NCBI GenBank assembly: GCA_016295225.1
Contig: JAEDLP010000003.1
Span: 1 to 38,970, forward strand
DNA length: 38,970 nt
Direction of reading: 5' to 3'
Origin: Oscillospiraceae bacterium
Lineage (GTDB): Bacteria; Bacillota; Clostridia; Oscillospirales; Oscillospiraceae
Shown here piece after piece: positions 15,136-24,411 of this stretch. Position 1 is the stretch's first letter. Every line of letters begins with the position of its first letter. The position numbers and the translations under genes are program-made. The notes under the pieces are model-generated. The model made no database searches. It was given only the letters and a program-made list of their open reading frames with translations, and was not told where the DNA came from.

Positions 15136-15993
15136 GTGTCCCAGACCCACGTCACTCTGGCTGGGTGCACCATAGGCCTGCACACGATCCATCCTATTAA
15201 AGTCACGGACAATTTCCGCCCATTCTTGGGGGAAACCGGTTCCTGCCGATTTGATGTGACCGTCCAGGAAGCGGACAAGCTGCCGGCCCTCCATACCCCG
15301 CCGCTTTTCACCAACTATGCCTTTTCGGTCTATCGGGATGGAGAAACCTATCTCCGCCGCTACCACGACCGGAAAGAAAACGACCGGCCCTATGCCATCG
15401 GACGAATCGCAGGGAACCGGGAAACGGTGGCTTATCTGACCGGAGATCAGCAATTTTTCTCCGAAACCGCGAACTGTTTTTCCCACATCGCCCTGGAGGA
15501 GATTCTGCTGCACTTCGACCGTCTGATCCTCCACGCCTCCCTGGTGGAGGCCCAATGGGGCGGCCTGCTCTTCTCCGGCCCGCCGGGGATCGGCAAGTCC
15601 ACCCAGGCGGCGCTGTGGGAACAGGAGGAAGGCGCCGTGCAGATCAACGGCGACCGGCCGATCCTGAGCCGGGATTCCAATGGCTGGACCGCCTGGGGCT
15701 CGCCTTACGCCGGTTCGTCCCGGTGTTTTTTGAACCGAGGCGCGCCCATCCGGGCGGTGGTCATGCTGGACCAGGGGACAACCTGCCGGCTGACCCGCCT
15801 GCCTGTGGCGGCGGCCTTCCAGCGGCTGTACGCGCAGACCACGGTGAACGCCTGGAACCCATCCTATGTCCAGCGGGTGTGCACCCTGCTCACCCGGTTG
15901 GCGGAAGAGATTTCGATTTATCATCTCATTTGTACGCCGGACCGTCGGGCGGTTGAAATCCTGCGGGACCGGCTGCAGCAAGGAGGCGGATAA
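15136..15993 (+). CDS. HPr-kinase-fold protein of peptide clusters (HPrK-like)
   Basis: A 285-residue protein with the P-loop kinase fold of HPr kinase. ILHASLV near 131-137 matches the family histidine strand. GPPGIGKST at 148-156 is the Walker A loop. INGDRPIL near 170-177 corresponds to the acidic metal motif (Asp173). WGSPYAGSS follows as in relatives. The N-terminal half is not the usual HPrK regulatory domain, and no HPr gene is near. In lasso-peptide clusters such as paeninodin, an HPrK homologue phosphorylates the C-terminal serine of the precursor; the peptide encoded just upstream also ends in serine. The start is a GTG one base after the peptide stop, with no clear Shine-Dalgarno, implying coupled translation. 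The stop abuts the radical SAM ATG. Confidence 0.82.
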   Translation: MSQTHVTLAGCTIGLHTIHPIKVTDNFRPFLGETGSCRFDVTVQEADKLPALHTPPLFTNYAFSVYRDGETYLRRYHDRKENDRPYAIGRIAGNRETVAYLTGDQQFFSETANCFSHIALEEILLHFDRLILHASLVEAQWGGLLFSGPPGIGKSTQAALWEQEEGAVQINGDRPILSRDSNGWTAWGSPYAGSSRCFLNRGAPIRAVVMLDQGTTCRLTRLPVAAAFQRLYAQTTVNAWNPSYVQRVCTLLTRLAEEISIYHLICTPDRRAVEILRDRLQQGGG

Positions 15994-17142
15994 ATGGACC
16001 TGAGAGAGGTGCGATACGAAGCACCGCTGACCCAGTTCCTGTTCCACAAAGTCACACAAGGAAAAATTCCTCTCAGCGGCACCTTTGAGCTGACCCCTCT
16101 GTGCAACTTTTCCTGCCGCATGTGTTACATCCGGCAGACTGCCCGGCAGGTGGCGGACCACCCCCGCCCCATGCTGACCCTGGACCGGTGGCTGGAGCTG
16201 GCGGAGGAAGCCCGACAGGCCGGGATGCTCTATCTGCTCCTGACCGGAGGAGAGCCTTTCTTCTGGCCGGACTTCTGGCTTCTGTATGATCGGCTGATTG
16301 AGATGGGATTCCTGGTCAGCATCAATTCCAACGGCTCCTGCATCGACGGGGCGGCGATGGAAAAACTCCGCCATCGTCCCCCTACCCGCATTAACATCAC
16401 CCTTTACGGGGCGTCGGACGAAACCTATGAGGACCTCTGCGGCGTCAGCGGCATGTTCTCCCGGGTGGACGAAGCCATCACGGGACTGAAAGAGGCGGGG
16501 ATCCAGGTGAAGCTCAACTGCTCCCTCACCCCCTGTAATGCGGGTGATCTGGAGGCCATGAACCGCTACGCGGAGGACCGGGGCCTGATCCTGGAGGTCA
16601 ACACCTATATGTTTCCGCCCCTCCGCCGGGATCCCAGCCAAGTGGGCGAGAACCAACGGTTCACCCCCCAGGAGGCGGCCCGGTACCATTTGAAGCGGTA
16701 CCGGATCCAGTACGGGGAGGAACGCTACCGGAAGTTTTTGACCGATATAGCGGCCGGCCTGGCGCCGCCGCCCGGTCTGGACGAATCCTGCGTGGACCCC
16801 CAGGACGGCAGAATCCTCTGCCGGGCGGGCAAAGCGGCCTTCTGGGTCACCTGGGACGGGTATTTAACCCCCTGCGGCATGATGCCGGAACCGAAGGTCG
16901 ACCTCACCGGCCGGACCTTCGGGGAGAGCTGGAAACGGCTGGTGGAGGAGAGCGAAGCCCTGGCCCTCTCCGGCGTGTGTACCCAGTGCGAAAACCGGGA
17001 CATCTGCCACTCCTGCGCCGCCATGGCTATGGCGGAGACCGGAGACGCGGCGGGGATTCCCAAGTACCTGTGTGAAATGGCCCTGGCCATGAAAACCCAG
17101 GCCCAAGCCCAGCTGGACGCCCTGGCGGCCCGGCCGGAATAA
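15994..17142 (+). CDS. Radical SAM/SPASM peptide-modifying enzyme
   Basis: A 382-residue enzyme. The radical SAM cluster motif is C-x3-C-x2-C at Cys37, 41 and 44 (TPLCNFSCRMCYIRQ). LLTGGEPFFWPDF near 82-94 is the GGE motif for SAM. The C-terminal SPASM region holds Cys276, 294, 329, 332, 338, 341 and 360, enough to bind auxiliary iron-sulfur clusters as in sactipeptide, ranthipeptide and PqqE-type enzymes. AAGGAGGCGG precedes the ATG, which directly follows the HPrK-like stop. No fused PqqD/RRE domain is at its N-terminus, which fits the separate PqqD-type protein upstream. The likely substrate is the five-cysteine peptide. The chemistry (thioether, C-C or other) cannot be read from sequence. 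Confidence 0.9.
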   Translation: MDLREVRYEAPLTQFLFHKVTQGKIPLSGTFELTPLCNFSCRMCYIRQTARQVADHPRPMLTLDRWLELAEEARQAGMLYLLLTGGEPFFWPDFWLLYDRLIEMGFLVSINSNGSCIDGAAMEKLRHRPPTRINITLYGASDETYEDLCGVSGMFSRVDEAITGLKEAGIQVKLNCSLTPCNAGDLEAMNRYAEDRGLILEVNTYMFPPLRRDPSQVGENQRFTPQEAARYHLKRYRIQYGEERYRKFLTDIAAGLAPPPGLDESCVDPQDGRILCRAGKAAFWVTWDGYLTPCGMMPEPKVDLTGRTFGESWKRLVEESEALALSGVCTQCENRDICHSCAAMAMAETGDAAGIPKYLCEMALAMKTQAQAQLDALAARPE

Positions 17143-17146
17143 CCTG

Positions 17147-17164
17147 TTAATATTTTTATATTAA
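17147..17164 (+). other. AT-rich palindrome before the sialidase gene
   Basis: TTAATAT and ATATTAA flank a four-T centre, immediately after the radical SAM stop. It could be an operator or a weak stem. I see no convincing -35/-10 pair in this 56-base gap, so the sialidase may be partly expressed from the operon promoter. Its own ribosome-binding site, GAGGAGGTAATGTA, is strong. Confidence 0.3.
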
Positions 17165-17198
17165 AATAAAAGGAGAAAAGATTTGAGGAGGTAATGTA

Positions 17199-20100
17199 AT
17201 GAGTAGACTCAAAAAAGGGTTGGCCCTGGTTCTGACCCTCTGCATGATGCTCTCTCTCATGCCGGTGATCACACCGAGTGCAGCGGCACTTACCATGGGA
17301 ACCAAGCCCGTGAATGGGACCACCACCGGCAATCCCTTTGCCCAGGGTACCGGCGGGAGCAACAGCTTCCGGATTCCTGCGATGGTCACCTTAAAGAACG
17401 GCACCATCGTGGCCGCCGCAGATGCCCGGTGGAACACCACCTATGACGGCGGCGGTCTGGACACTATCGTTTCCTATTCCACCGACAACGGCGCGAACTG
17501 GAACTATACCTTCGCCAATTACCTGGGCGACAACGGCAATGTATACAACGGCAGCGGCTCCACCGCCTTCATTGACCCTGCCCTGGCTACGGACGGCAAA
17601 GCGGTCTACATGCTGTGCGACCTGTACCCCTACGGCGTGGCGCTGAACGGCAGTGGCAACACCGCGCCCTCCACCGCAGTCGGCTTTAATGATGACGGTA
17701 CGCTGAAGCTTGCCGCCAACGGGTCTTCTGACTATAGTTTTTATCTCAAAGACGGCCAGATCTACGATTCCAGCAACAACGTAGTCTCTGGCTACACCGT
17801 GGATGCCTACTTCAACATCACTGGCAACGGCTATGACACCAACCTGTTCTTCTCTGACTCCCCCTATCAGGTGGTCCGCACCGGGTATCTCTACCTGACC
17901 AAGTCCACCGACGGCGGCCAGACCTGGTCTGCGCCCACCCTGATCCCCAACGTCAAGACCAGCAGCGAGCAGGTCTGTCTGGTGGGTCCCGGCCGCGGTC
18001 TGGTGACAGGCGGCAAGATTATCTTCCCGGTTTACAGCTATAACGGAGACAGCAGCAGCCAGCAGATGGGCTTCATCTATTCCACCAACGGCGGCGAGAC
18101 TTGGAACCGTTCCGCCAACTTTAACGGCGATTCCTGGAGCTCCGAGTCCGCTGTGGTGGAGCTGACTGACGGCACCCTGCGGTTCTTCTACCGCAACGGC
18201 AACTCCAAGCTGTACTATGCGGACTATACCTGGGGCACCGGCTGGGGCAGCGCCGTGAACACCGGCATCGCCACCAACTCCAACACCCAGATTTCTGCTA
18301 TCAGCTATTCCAAGGATGTGGACGGCAAGCAGGTTATCCTGGTGTCCTGTCCCACCGGCTCCAACAGCGCGGGTTCCGTCGATTCTAGCGCCAACGCCCG
18401 CCTGAACGGCAAGATTTTCGTGGGCTATGTCAACAGCGACAAGACCATGGACTGGCAAACAAACAAAACGATTTCTGTTCCCTCTGTAAATTCCTCTAAC
18501 CAGTTCATGTACTCCTGCCTTACTGAACTGACTGACGGCAGCATGGCTATCCTCTATGAGGATTACGAGAGTAACTGGGGCAACGGCTACTACACCATGT
18601 CCTATAAGACCTATAGTTCTGCTGACCTGGGCCTGACCTCCAGCAGCGGCGAAACCGGCGACAGTGACCCTGATCTAAAGCAGGAGTACATCACCCTCAC
18701 CGTGGGCGAGTCTAAACCTTTCACGGACCCCACGGGCAACTATAAGAACAGCTACACCAGCACTGGGCTGAACGAGAGTATCGCCAAGGTGAAGGTGACA
18801 GGCACCGATGGGCAAGAAGAAGGCGTGGGCTATGAAGCGGCCTCCGTCACCTGCAACGATCTGATCAGCAGTGACTCGAAAAATTGGACGGCTGCATCCG
18901 GCTACTACTACACACCGGACGGCAACAAATATTATCCCGTCTATGCGAAGAGAAGTTGGAAAATCAGTTGGAGCGGTTTAACCTACACTTACACCTGGGG
19001 GTACTACGCTACCGGCAACGTGACCCAGATCGGCACTCAGAGCACCACCGACACCGGAACCACCCCCAACATTACCGTTTACACGGAGGCTCCAACGGAA
19101 GCTGTTCCTGCGTCCACCACCATCACCTTCACCGGCGTGTCCGCCGGCACCACTTCCGTGGTTGTAGGCAACACCAAGTACAACATCACGGTCAAGAGAA
19201 AAACTGAAACCGTGAACCTGACTGCTGGCGGCACGGCAACTTATACGGACGCCAGCACCAGTGCTCCCGTTGTTGCTGACAGTTCGGTCGCTTCCGCTAC
19301 CCTGTCTGGTGGCACGCTCACCATCAAGGGTCTGAAGGACGGCACCACCACCATCACCACCAACACCACGGTGTACACCGTCACCGTTTCGGACGGCCAG
19401 GCTATCTCCATCAAGGAAAACGAAACCAGAACCATCGGTGTTAATTTGGCTAACGGCCAGACTGTGGAGTGGTCCTCCGCAGACGGCAACTACGTAGGCG
19501 TTGCCGGTAAGTACGACACCACGGCAGGCGCTTACACCAACGAGGCCATCCTCGCCGGTCAGAATGTGACCTCCAGCCCCGTGACCGTCACCGCCACCAT
19601 TAAGAACGCCGACGGCAGCGTGGTGGGCACCCAGAAGTGGCTGGTCACCGTCACCGAGGGCGACGCGGATACCAACACCTCGTCCAAGGGCATCTACTTC
19701 AACATCAGCACCATTGAGCACTGCACGGTCTACTATTCCATCAACGGCGGTGAGTTGATCCCCGTGAACGGAACCGGCGTTACCACCGGTAATTGGACCG
19801 AAAACGGCACTTACAAGGGCCACTTTAACATCATGTTCTTCGCCGCCCCGGATGAGGGCTATGCCCTGACCTACATGAGCATTTCCGGCTCTGCCGATCA
19901 GTACTACACCCTTGCCAACGGCAACCCTGACGGCACCGGCAGCGACGCCTGGCCCTTTAAAGACGCGAACGCATCGACAATTCCCAGCAGCAGCAGCGAT
20001 TCCGCTTGGAAAACCGTCAACGGCTCTCTCCACGGTTTCCGCTGGGCCCTTCTGGAGGGCAACATGACCATCGACCAGATGAAGGTCCTGTTCTCCAAGG

Positions 20101-22544
20101 CCATCGCCCTGGGCTGTGACGGCGCGACAACCATCACCAAGAACGGTAATGACGGCATGGGCAGCGCCAGCAGCCCCACCGTGTGCAAGTTCGTCGCCCA
20201 GAAGTTGCCCACAGTGGCTAAGACCATCACGAGCGTCACCCATGATGGAACAACGAACCCCTATACCGATGGCATGAAGGTTGAGGTTGGCGATACTATT
20301 ACCTATTCCGTTGTTGTGACCCGGTATGCCACCAGCGCCACCTATGGCACCATCACCTATGACAACGAAAAACTGACCGATGCGCTGACCAACAACAAAG
20401 ACATCAGCGATCCGGACATGGGCACATCCACCACTTCGGACAAAAAATATACCTACACCACCAGCCTGACGCTGACGATGAATAACTTTGCCGATGTTGT
20501 CAAGGACGGCAAGATCACCAACACGGCGGAGTTCAGCTATTCCTACAGCTCCGAGTACAGCGCTGGCAGCCTGACGTCGGATGCCTCCGCAGTTGCGGAT
20601 ATTACGGTCAGCGTTCCCGAGTACGTGATTGACTTCGGCCTGCCGGTTAGCATTGATTTGAGTGGTGTGGCTGGTAACACCCCCATTAGTAGCGGTACTG
20701 CTGCCTACGGTACGATTGCCCCGAATGGCACATCCTTTACTTACACCCCCAACACAGTGCTCAAAGGCATGGACCATGTTACGGTGCACTTTACCAATGG
20801 ACAGAGCTACGGCGTCAACATCTACCCCGCCACCACTGTGTACTACGAGGAAGGGTTTGCCTCGAACCTTGGCAACTTCAAGGGGACTGGTACACAGACC
20901 GCGTCCGAGGCCGGCAAAAAAGCGAATTACGGTTATGATGCGGCCTATACCGGAGCGACCTATCAGTCTCAGGATGGTACCCAATTGACGGAAAAGGCAA
21001 CCTTTGCGTTTACCGGCACCGGAGTGGATATCTACACGAATAACAAGGCAGATACCGGCAGCCTGATGATCAAGGTCAAGAAGGATGGAACCCTGAAAAA
21101 AATGATTGCTGTGGATACCCAGCTTAAGGCTGGTACTAGCAACTCTACCGCAGTTCCCAATCAGGCCTACAATGTTCCCGTGGCAAGCATCACAGGTTTG
21201 GAATACGGCAACTATACGATTGAACTGACCAACGTGAAATCCGGCAGCGAGGGTCTGAAGGATGTTTTCATCGACGGTTTCCGGGTCTATGGCACCCTGC
21301 AGGATCAGAACAATGAGGTTTATAGAAACGATCTGGAGGACAACCCCACCTTCATTGAGATGCGCGACGAAGTCCTGACTGCACAGAATGTAAGCACTGC
21401 GGACAGCAAGTATGCCGATCAGATTGCAAAGAGTGTATATTCTCAGGTCTTTAACAGTTCTACTGAGACCACCGAGGGAGCAATCATTCTTAGCGGTAAT
21501 ACCAGGTACAACAATGTAGAACTGAAAGACCTCCTGGACAACGGCCCGAAGAATGAGATTTATCTCCAGCCGGGTCAGGCTCTTGTCTTTAAGGTTACCA
21601 CTCCCCGCGTGGTTCAGATCGGCCTGAAGGCCCTGAACGCCGCAACCACTTACACCATTACTGGCAAAACCGGCGATCAGACCCTCAACTCCAGCACCGA
21701 CATGTTCTACACGGTCGCCAATAAGGGTACGGCAACTAACCTTACCGTTACCATCACCAACACTGGTTCCGGCATTCTGTCCATCACCAAGCTGAAGATC
21801 TGCGACGATCCCAACGCCACCCTGGGCACCCTGACCGCCGAGGATTTGATCCCCGCCCTGGTCAGCCTGGGCTTTGAGACTACCCCCGATGAGTCCGGCG
21901 GTTCCTCCGGCGGTGGTGGCGGCGGAAACACCCCCGCTGAGCCCACCGAACCCACCGAACCCACCACCCCGCCCACCGGCATCGGCCTGCCCTTCACCGA
22001 CGTGGGCCCTGGCGACTGGTTCCTGGAGAACGTGAAGTATGTCTACGAAAAGGGCCTCATGAACGGCACCAGCGACACCACCTTCTCTCCCAAGCAGACC
22101 ACCAACCGCGCCATGATCGTGACCATCCTCCACCGCCTGGAGCATAGCCCCGCCGTGGACGCACAGTCCCCCTTCGCGGACGTGGCTGCCGACCAGTACT
22201 ATGCAAACCCCGTGGCCTGGGCTGCGGCCAACGGCATTGTCAACGGCATCAGCAAGACCTCCTTTGCTCCTCTGAACAACATCACCCGGGAGCAGATGGC
22301 CGCCATCCTGTATCGCTACGCCCAGTTCAAGGACTATGACGTCTCCGTGGGTGAGGACACCAACATCCTCAGCTATGCCGACGCGGAGACCATCAGCGAG
22401 TACGCCGTCCCCGCTATGCAGTGGGCGGTGGGCTCCGGCCTCATCAACGGCAAGGGCGGCGGCGTCCTGGATCCCCAGGGCAGCGCCACCCGCGCGGAAG
22501 TCTCCGCCATCCTGGCCCGCTTCTGCGAAGCTTACGCCAAGTAA
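17199..22544 (+). CDS. Cell-wall-anchored exo-alpha-sialidase with Ig-like repeats and SLH domains
   Basis: A 1781-residue secreted enzyme. A signal peptide covers about residues 1-31 (ending SAAA). The sialidase (GH33-type) propeller spans about 45-490. The FRIP motif with the first substrate arginine is at 57-60, and Asp boxes lie at 94-101 (STDNGANW), 236-243 (STDGGQTW) and 295-302 (STNGGETW). SESAVVELTDGTLRFFYRNG is a further active-site region. Next come Ig-like and bacterial surface repeats (about 500-1200) and a jelly-roll-like module near 1210-1370 that could bind sugars. A Gly then Pro/Glu/Thr linker (about 1566-1595) leads to three SLH domains (1597-1781). It should release sialic acid from host mucin glycans while tethered to wall polysaccharide. 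It lies 56 bases after the radical SAM gene, probably by chance of locus. Confidence 0.9.
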   Translation: MSRLKKGLALVLTLCMMLSLMPVITPSAAALTMGTKPVNGTTTGNPFAQGTGGSNSFRIPAMVTLKNGTIVAAADARWNTTYDGGGLDTIVSYSTDNGANWNYTFANYLGDNGNVYNGSGSTAFIDPALATDGKAVYMLCDLYPYGVALNGSGNTAPSTAVGFNDDGTLKLAANGSSDYSFYLKDGQIYDSSNNVVSGYTVDAYFNITGNGYDTNLFFSDSPYQVVRTGYLYLTKSTDGGQTWSAPTLIPNVKTSSEQVCLVGPGRGLVTGGKIIFPVYSYNGDSSSQQMGFIYSTNGGETWNRSANFNGDSWSSESAVVELTDGTLRFFYRNGNSKLYYADYTWGTGWGSAVNTGIATNSNTQISAISYSKDVDGKQVILVSCPTGSNSAGSVDSSANARLNGKIFVGYVNSDKTMDWQTNKTISVPSVNSSNQFMYSCLTELTDGSMAILYEDYESNWGNGYYTMSYKTYSSADLGLTSSSGETGDSDPDLKQEYITLTVGESKPFTDPTGNYKNSYTSTGLNESIAKVKVTGTDGQEEGVGYEAASVTCNDLISSDSKNWTAASGYYYTPDGNKYYPVYAKRSWKISWSGLTYTYTWGYYATGNVTQIGTQSTTDTGTTPNITVYTEAPTEAVPASTTITFTGVSAGTTSVVVGNTKYNITVKRKTETVNLTAGGTATYTDASTSAPVVADSSVASATLSGGTLTIKGLKDGTTTITTNTTVYTVTVSDGQAISIKENETRTIGVNLANGQTVEWSSADGNYVGVAGKYDTTAGAYTNEAILAGQNVTSSPVTVTATIKNADGSVVGTQKWLVTVTEGDADTNTSSKGIYFNISTIEHCTVYYSINGGELIPVNGTGVTTGNWTENGTYKGHFNIMFFAAPDEGYALTYMSISGSADQYYTLANGNPDGTGSDAWPFKDANASTIPSSSSDSAWKTVNGSLHGFRWALLEGNMTIDQMKVLFSKAIALGCDGATTITKNGNDGMGSASSPTVCKFVAQKLPTVAKTITSVTHDGTTNPYTDGMKVEVGDTITYSVVVTRYATSATYGTITYDNEKLTDALTNNKDISDPDMGTSTTSDKKYTYTTSLTLTMNNFADVVKDGKITNTAEFSYSYSSEYSAGSLTSDASAVADITVSVPEYVIDFGLPVSIDLSGVAGNTPISSGTAAYGTIAPNGTSFTYTPNTVLKGMDHVTVHFTNGQSYGVNIYPATTVYYEEGFASNLGNFKGTGTQTASEAGKKANYGYDAAYTGATYQSQDGTQLTEKATFAFTGTGVDIYTNNKADTGSLMIKVKKDGTLKKMIAVDTQLKAGTSNSTAVPNQAYNVPVASITGLEYGNYTIELTNVKSGSEGLKDVFIDGFRVYGTLQDQNNEVYRNDLEDNPTFIEMRDEVLTAQNVSTADSKYADQIAKSVYSQVFNSSTETTEGAIILSGNTRYNNVELKDLLDNGPKNEIYLQPGQALVFKVTTPRVVQIGLKALNAATTYTITGKTGDQTLNSSTDMFYTVANKGTATNLTVTITNTGSGILSITKLKICDDPNATLGTLTAEDLIPALVSLGFETTPDESGGSSGGGGGGNTPAEPTEPTEPTTPPTGIGLPFTDVGPGDWFLENVKYVYEKGLMNGTSDTTFSPKQTTNRAMIVTILHRLEHSPAVDAQSPFADVAADQYYANPVAWAAANGIVNGISKTSFAPLNNITREQMAAILYRYAQFKDYDVSVGEDTNILSYADAETISEYAVPAMQWAVGSGLINGKGGGVLDPQGSATRAEVSAILARFCEAYAK

Positions 22545-22561
22545 GCAGCCCCCTGCAAACA

Positions 22562-22603
22562 AAATATCCGTGGTAAGCACAGCGCTTACCACGGATATTT
22601 TTT
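22562..22603. terminator. Bidirectional terminator between sialidase and ABC exporter
   Basis: AAATATCCGTGGTAAGC (22562-22578) and its perfect complement GCTTACCACGGATATTT form a 17-bp stem with a five-base loop, ending in T6 on the plus strand and AT-rich on the minus strand. It serves both convergent genes. Confidence 0.9.
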
Positions 22604-22608
22604 GCCAA

Positions 22609-24411
22609 TTAAAAATCCATCGCCAGCCGGGCGGCCTCCTCCTGACTCAGCTCCCGCACCTGGCGTTCCGTCACGCGGTACATCCGCTGGCACAGAGTCA
22701 GTACACTGGGCCGGTGGGTGGTGACGATGCAGGTCTTGTTGGGCCGGCTGCGGATGATGTTCCGCAGGACCTGCCGCTCGGTGGCTGCGTCCAGGGCGGA
22801 GGTGGCTTCGTCCAGCAGCAGCACCGGGGCGTCCCGCAGGATGGCCCGGGCAATGGCGATGCGTTGGGCTTGTCCCTCGGACAGTCCGCGGCCCCGCTCC
22901 CCCACGGAGCTGTTCAGCCCCTCCGGGAGCCGGGAAACAAAGTCCCAGGCGCAGGCCAGGTTCAGAACCTCCATCAGTTCCTCGTCTGTCGCGTCCTCCT
23001 TCACCATCCGCAGGTTGTCCGCAATGGTCCCCGCCATGACTGTGTTGCCCTGGGGGACATAGGAGAACTGCCGACGGGTCTCGGCATTCATCTCGATCTC
23101 CAGCCCGTTTTCCGCCCGGAGGAATACCCGGCCGGAACTGGGCCGGACCAACCCCAGCATCAGGCGGATGAGGGTGGTTTTTCCCTCACCGGAGGGGCCC
23201 ACCAAAGCCACGATCTCCCCGGGCTGTGCCAGGAAAGCCGCGTCTGTGATGACCGGGGCGTCCGGCTCATACTGGAAGGTCAAATCCGTCATCTTTACCT
23301 GATACCCCTTGTCCGCCAGGGGGTCAAGCTGGCTGCTGTCCGGATCGTGGGGCTCCTTTGCCAGCTGAACCAGCTCCCGGATTCGGTGGGCGGACACGGC
23401 GCTGTTCAGAAAGGCAGGCACCAGGCCGATCAAACTGCTGAAGGTGGAGGACAGCTTCGCGTTTTGGGTCAGGAACAGGGTCATGGTCCCGTAGGCGATC
23501 TGGTGGGTCCACAGCAGATACAGACAGTAGCCGAAAGCCGTGAACTGCACCAGGGAGCTCAGCAGGGAGAGGGCGGCGTCGGTCTGGATGGTAAAGAGGT
23601 TGTAGTCCAGACTGAACTGCTTCCAGGTTTTCTGCAAATCCCGCAAACCCTTGCTGTAGCGGCCCATCAGGCCGAAGCTCTTGATGGTGTCCATGTTGGA
23701 GAAGGCCTCGGCCTCATAGGCCATGAGCCTGCTGCCCATCTCCTTCATCCGCTCGTTGTGCTTCCGCATTTTCCGCAGGAAGTACCGGGAGGACAGAATG
23801 AGGAAGGGGGCGCTGGCCAGGGCGATCAGGGCCATCACCACATTATAATATAAGATCACGCAGAAGGTGGCAAGGAAGGTGTACACGCCGATGACGATGT
23901 TCGGCAGCCAGCTGATGGCGTTGGAGGCCACGGTGTTTACGTCGCTGTTGAAGCGGTTGAGAACATCGCCGCTGGGGTACTTGCTCAGAGACAACCAGTC
24001 GGCGTCCAGGACCTTGTCAAAGATCGAGGCCTGGATGTCATTGTTCACATGCAGGCTGATTTTGGTGGACACTCGGGAGGTCAGGCACCGTAGCAGGATA
24101 CCAACCAGGGCAGAACCCACCATAATGACGATCACGACGGACAGCTTGGAGGTCTCGTACCCGGTGATGATATCGATGGTGTATTTGCTGGCCACCGCAG
24201 ACACCAGCCCGAAGGAGGAACTAAGGATACCCAGCAGGATGTAACAGGCTACAGCCCACTTATATTGCTTGGTGTAGGTGAAGATCCATTTCCAGTCGGC
24301 CAGAAGCTCCCGGAAGGTACCGTCCCGCCATTTGTGGAAGAGGGTCCCCAGGGCGGCAGAGCCCAAAACGGTCCGTTCTGTCTTATTCGTGTTTTCCGTG
24401 ATGGGAACCAC
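22609..24411 (-). CDS. ABC exporter, fused membrane and ATPase domains
   Basis: A 600-residue half-transporter that should act as a dimer. About six membrane helices span 50-330. The ATPase has Walker A VALVGPSGEGKTTLI near 382-396, signature LSEGQAQRIAIARA near 499-512, Walker B PVLLLDEATSALD near 517-529, and the switch histidine in CIVTTHRPS near 551. There is no N-terminal C39 peptidase, so it does not cut leaders itself. The start is GTG: an in-frame TGA lies two codons upstream, and GGAG is directly adjacent, so a slightly later start is possible. It overlaps the S26 peptidase gene by 29 bases, indicating coupled expression. The pair lies convergent to the RiPP-like operon and is a good candidate for export of its product, though other cargo is possible. 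Confidence 0.9.
   Translation of the reverse strand: MVPITENTNKTERTVLGSAALGTLFHKWRDGTFRELLADWKWIFTYTKQYKWAVACYILLGILSSSFGLVSAVASKYTIDIITGYETSKLSVVIVIMVGSALVGILLRCLTSRVSTKISLHVNNDIQASIFDKVLDADWLSLSKYPSGDVLNRFNSDVNTVASNAISWLPNIVIGVYTFLATFCVILYYNVVMALIALASAPFLILSSRYFLRKMRKHNERMKEMGSRLMAYEAEAFSNMDTIKSFGLMGRYSKGLRDLQKTWKQFSLDYNLFTIQTDAALSLLSSLVQFTAFGYCLYLLWTHQIAYGTMTLFLTQNAKLSSTFSSLIGLVPAFLNSAVSAHRIRELVQLAKEPHDPDSSQLDPLADKGYQVKMTDLTFQYEPDAPVITDAAFLAQPGEIVALVGPSGEGKTTLIRLMLGLVRPSSGRVFLRAENGLEIEMNAETRRQFSYVPQGNTVMAGTIADNLRMVKEDATDEELMEVLNLACAWDFVSRLPEGLNSSVGERGRGLSEGQAQRIAIARAILRDAPVLLLDEATSALDAATERQVLRNIIRSRPNKTCIVTTHRPSVLTLCQRMYRVTERQVRELSQEEAARLAMDF

Noticed and set aside
18978..22592. Antisense open frame of about 1200 codons across the sialidase gene
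   Set aside because: It mirrors the sense gene, has Gly/Val/Ala/Asp-biased low-complexity composition, no domain and no proper start. High GC in the third position removes antisense stops.
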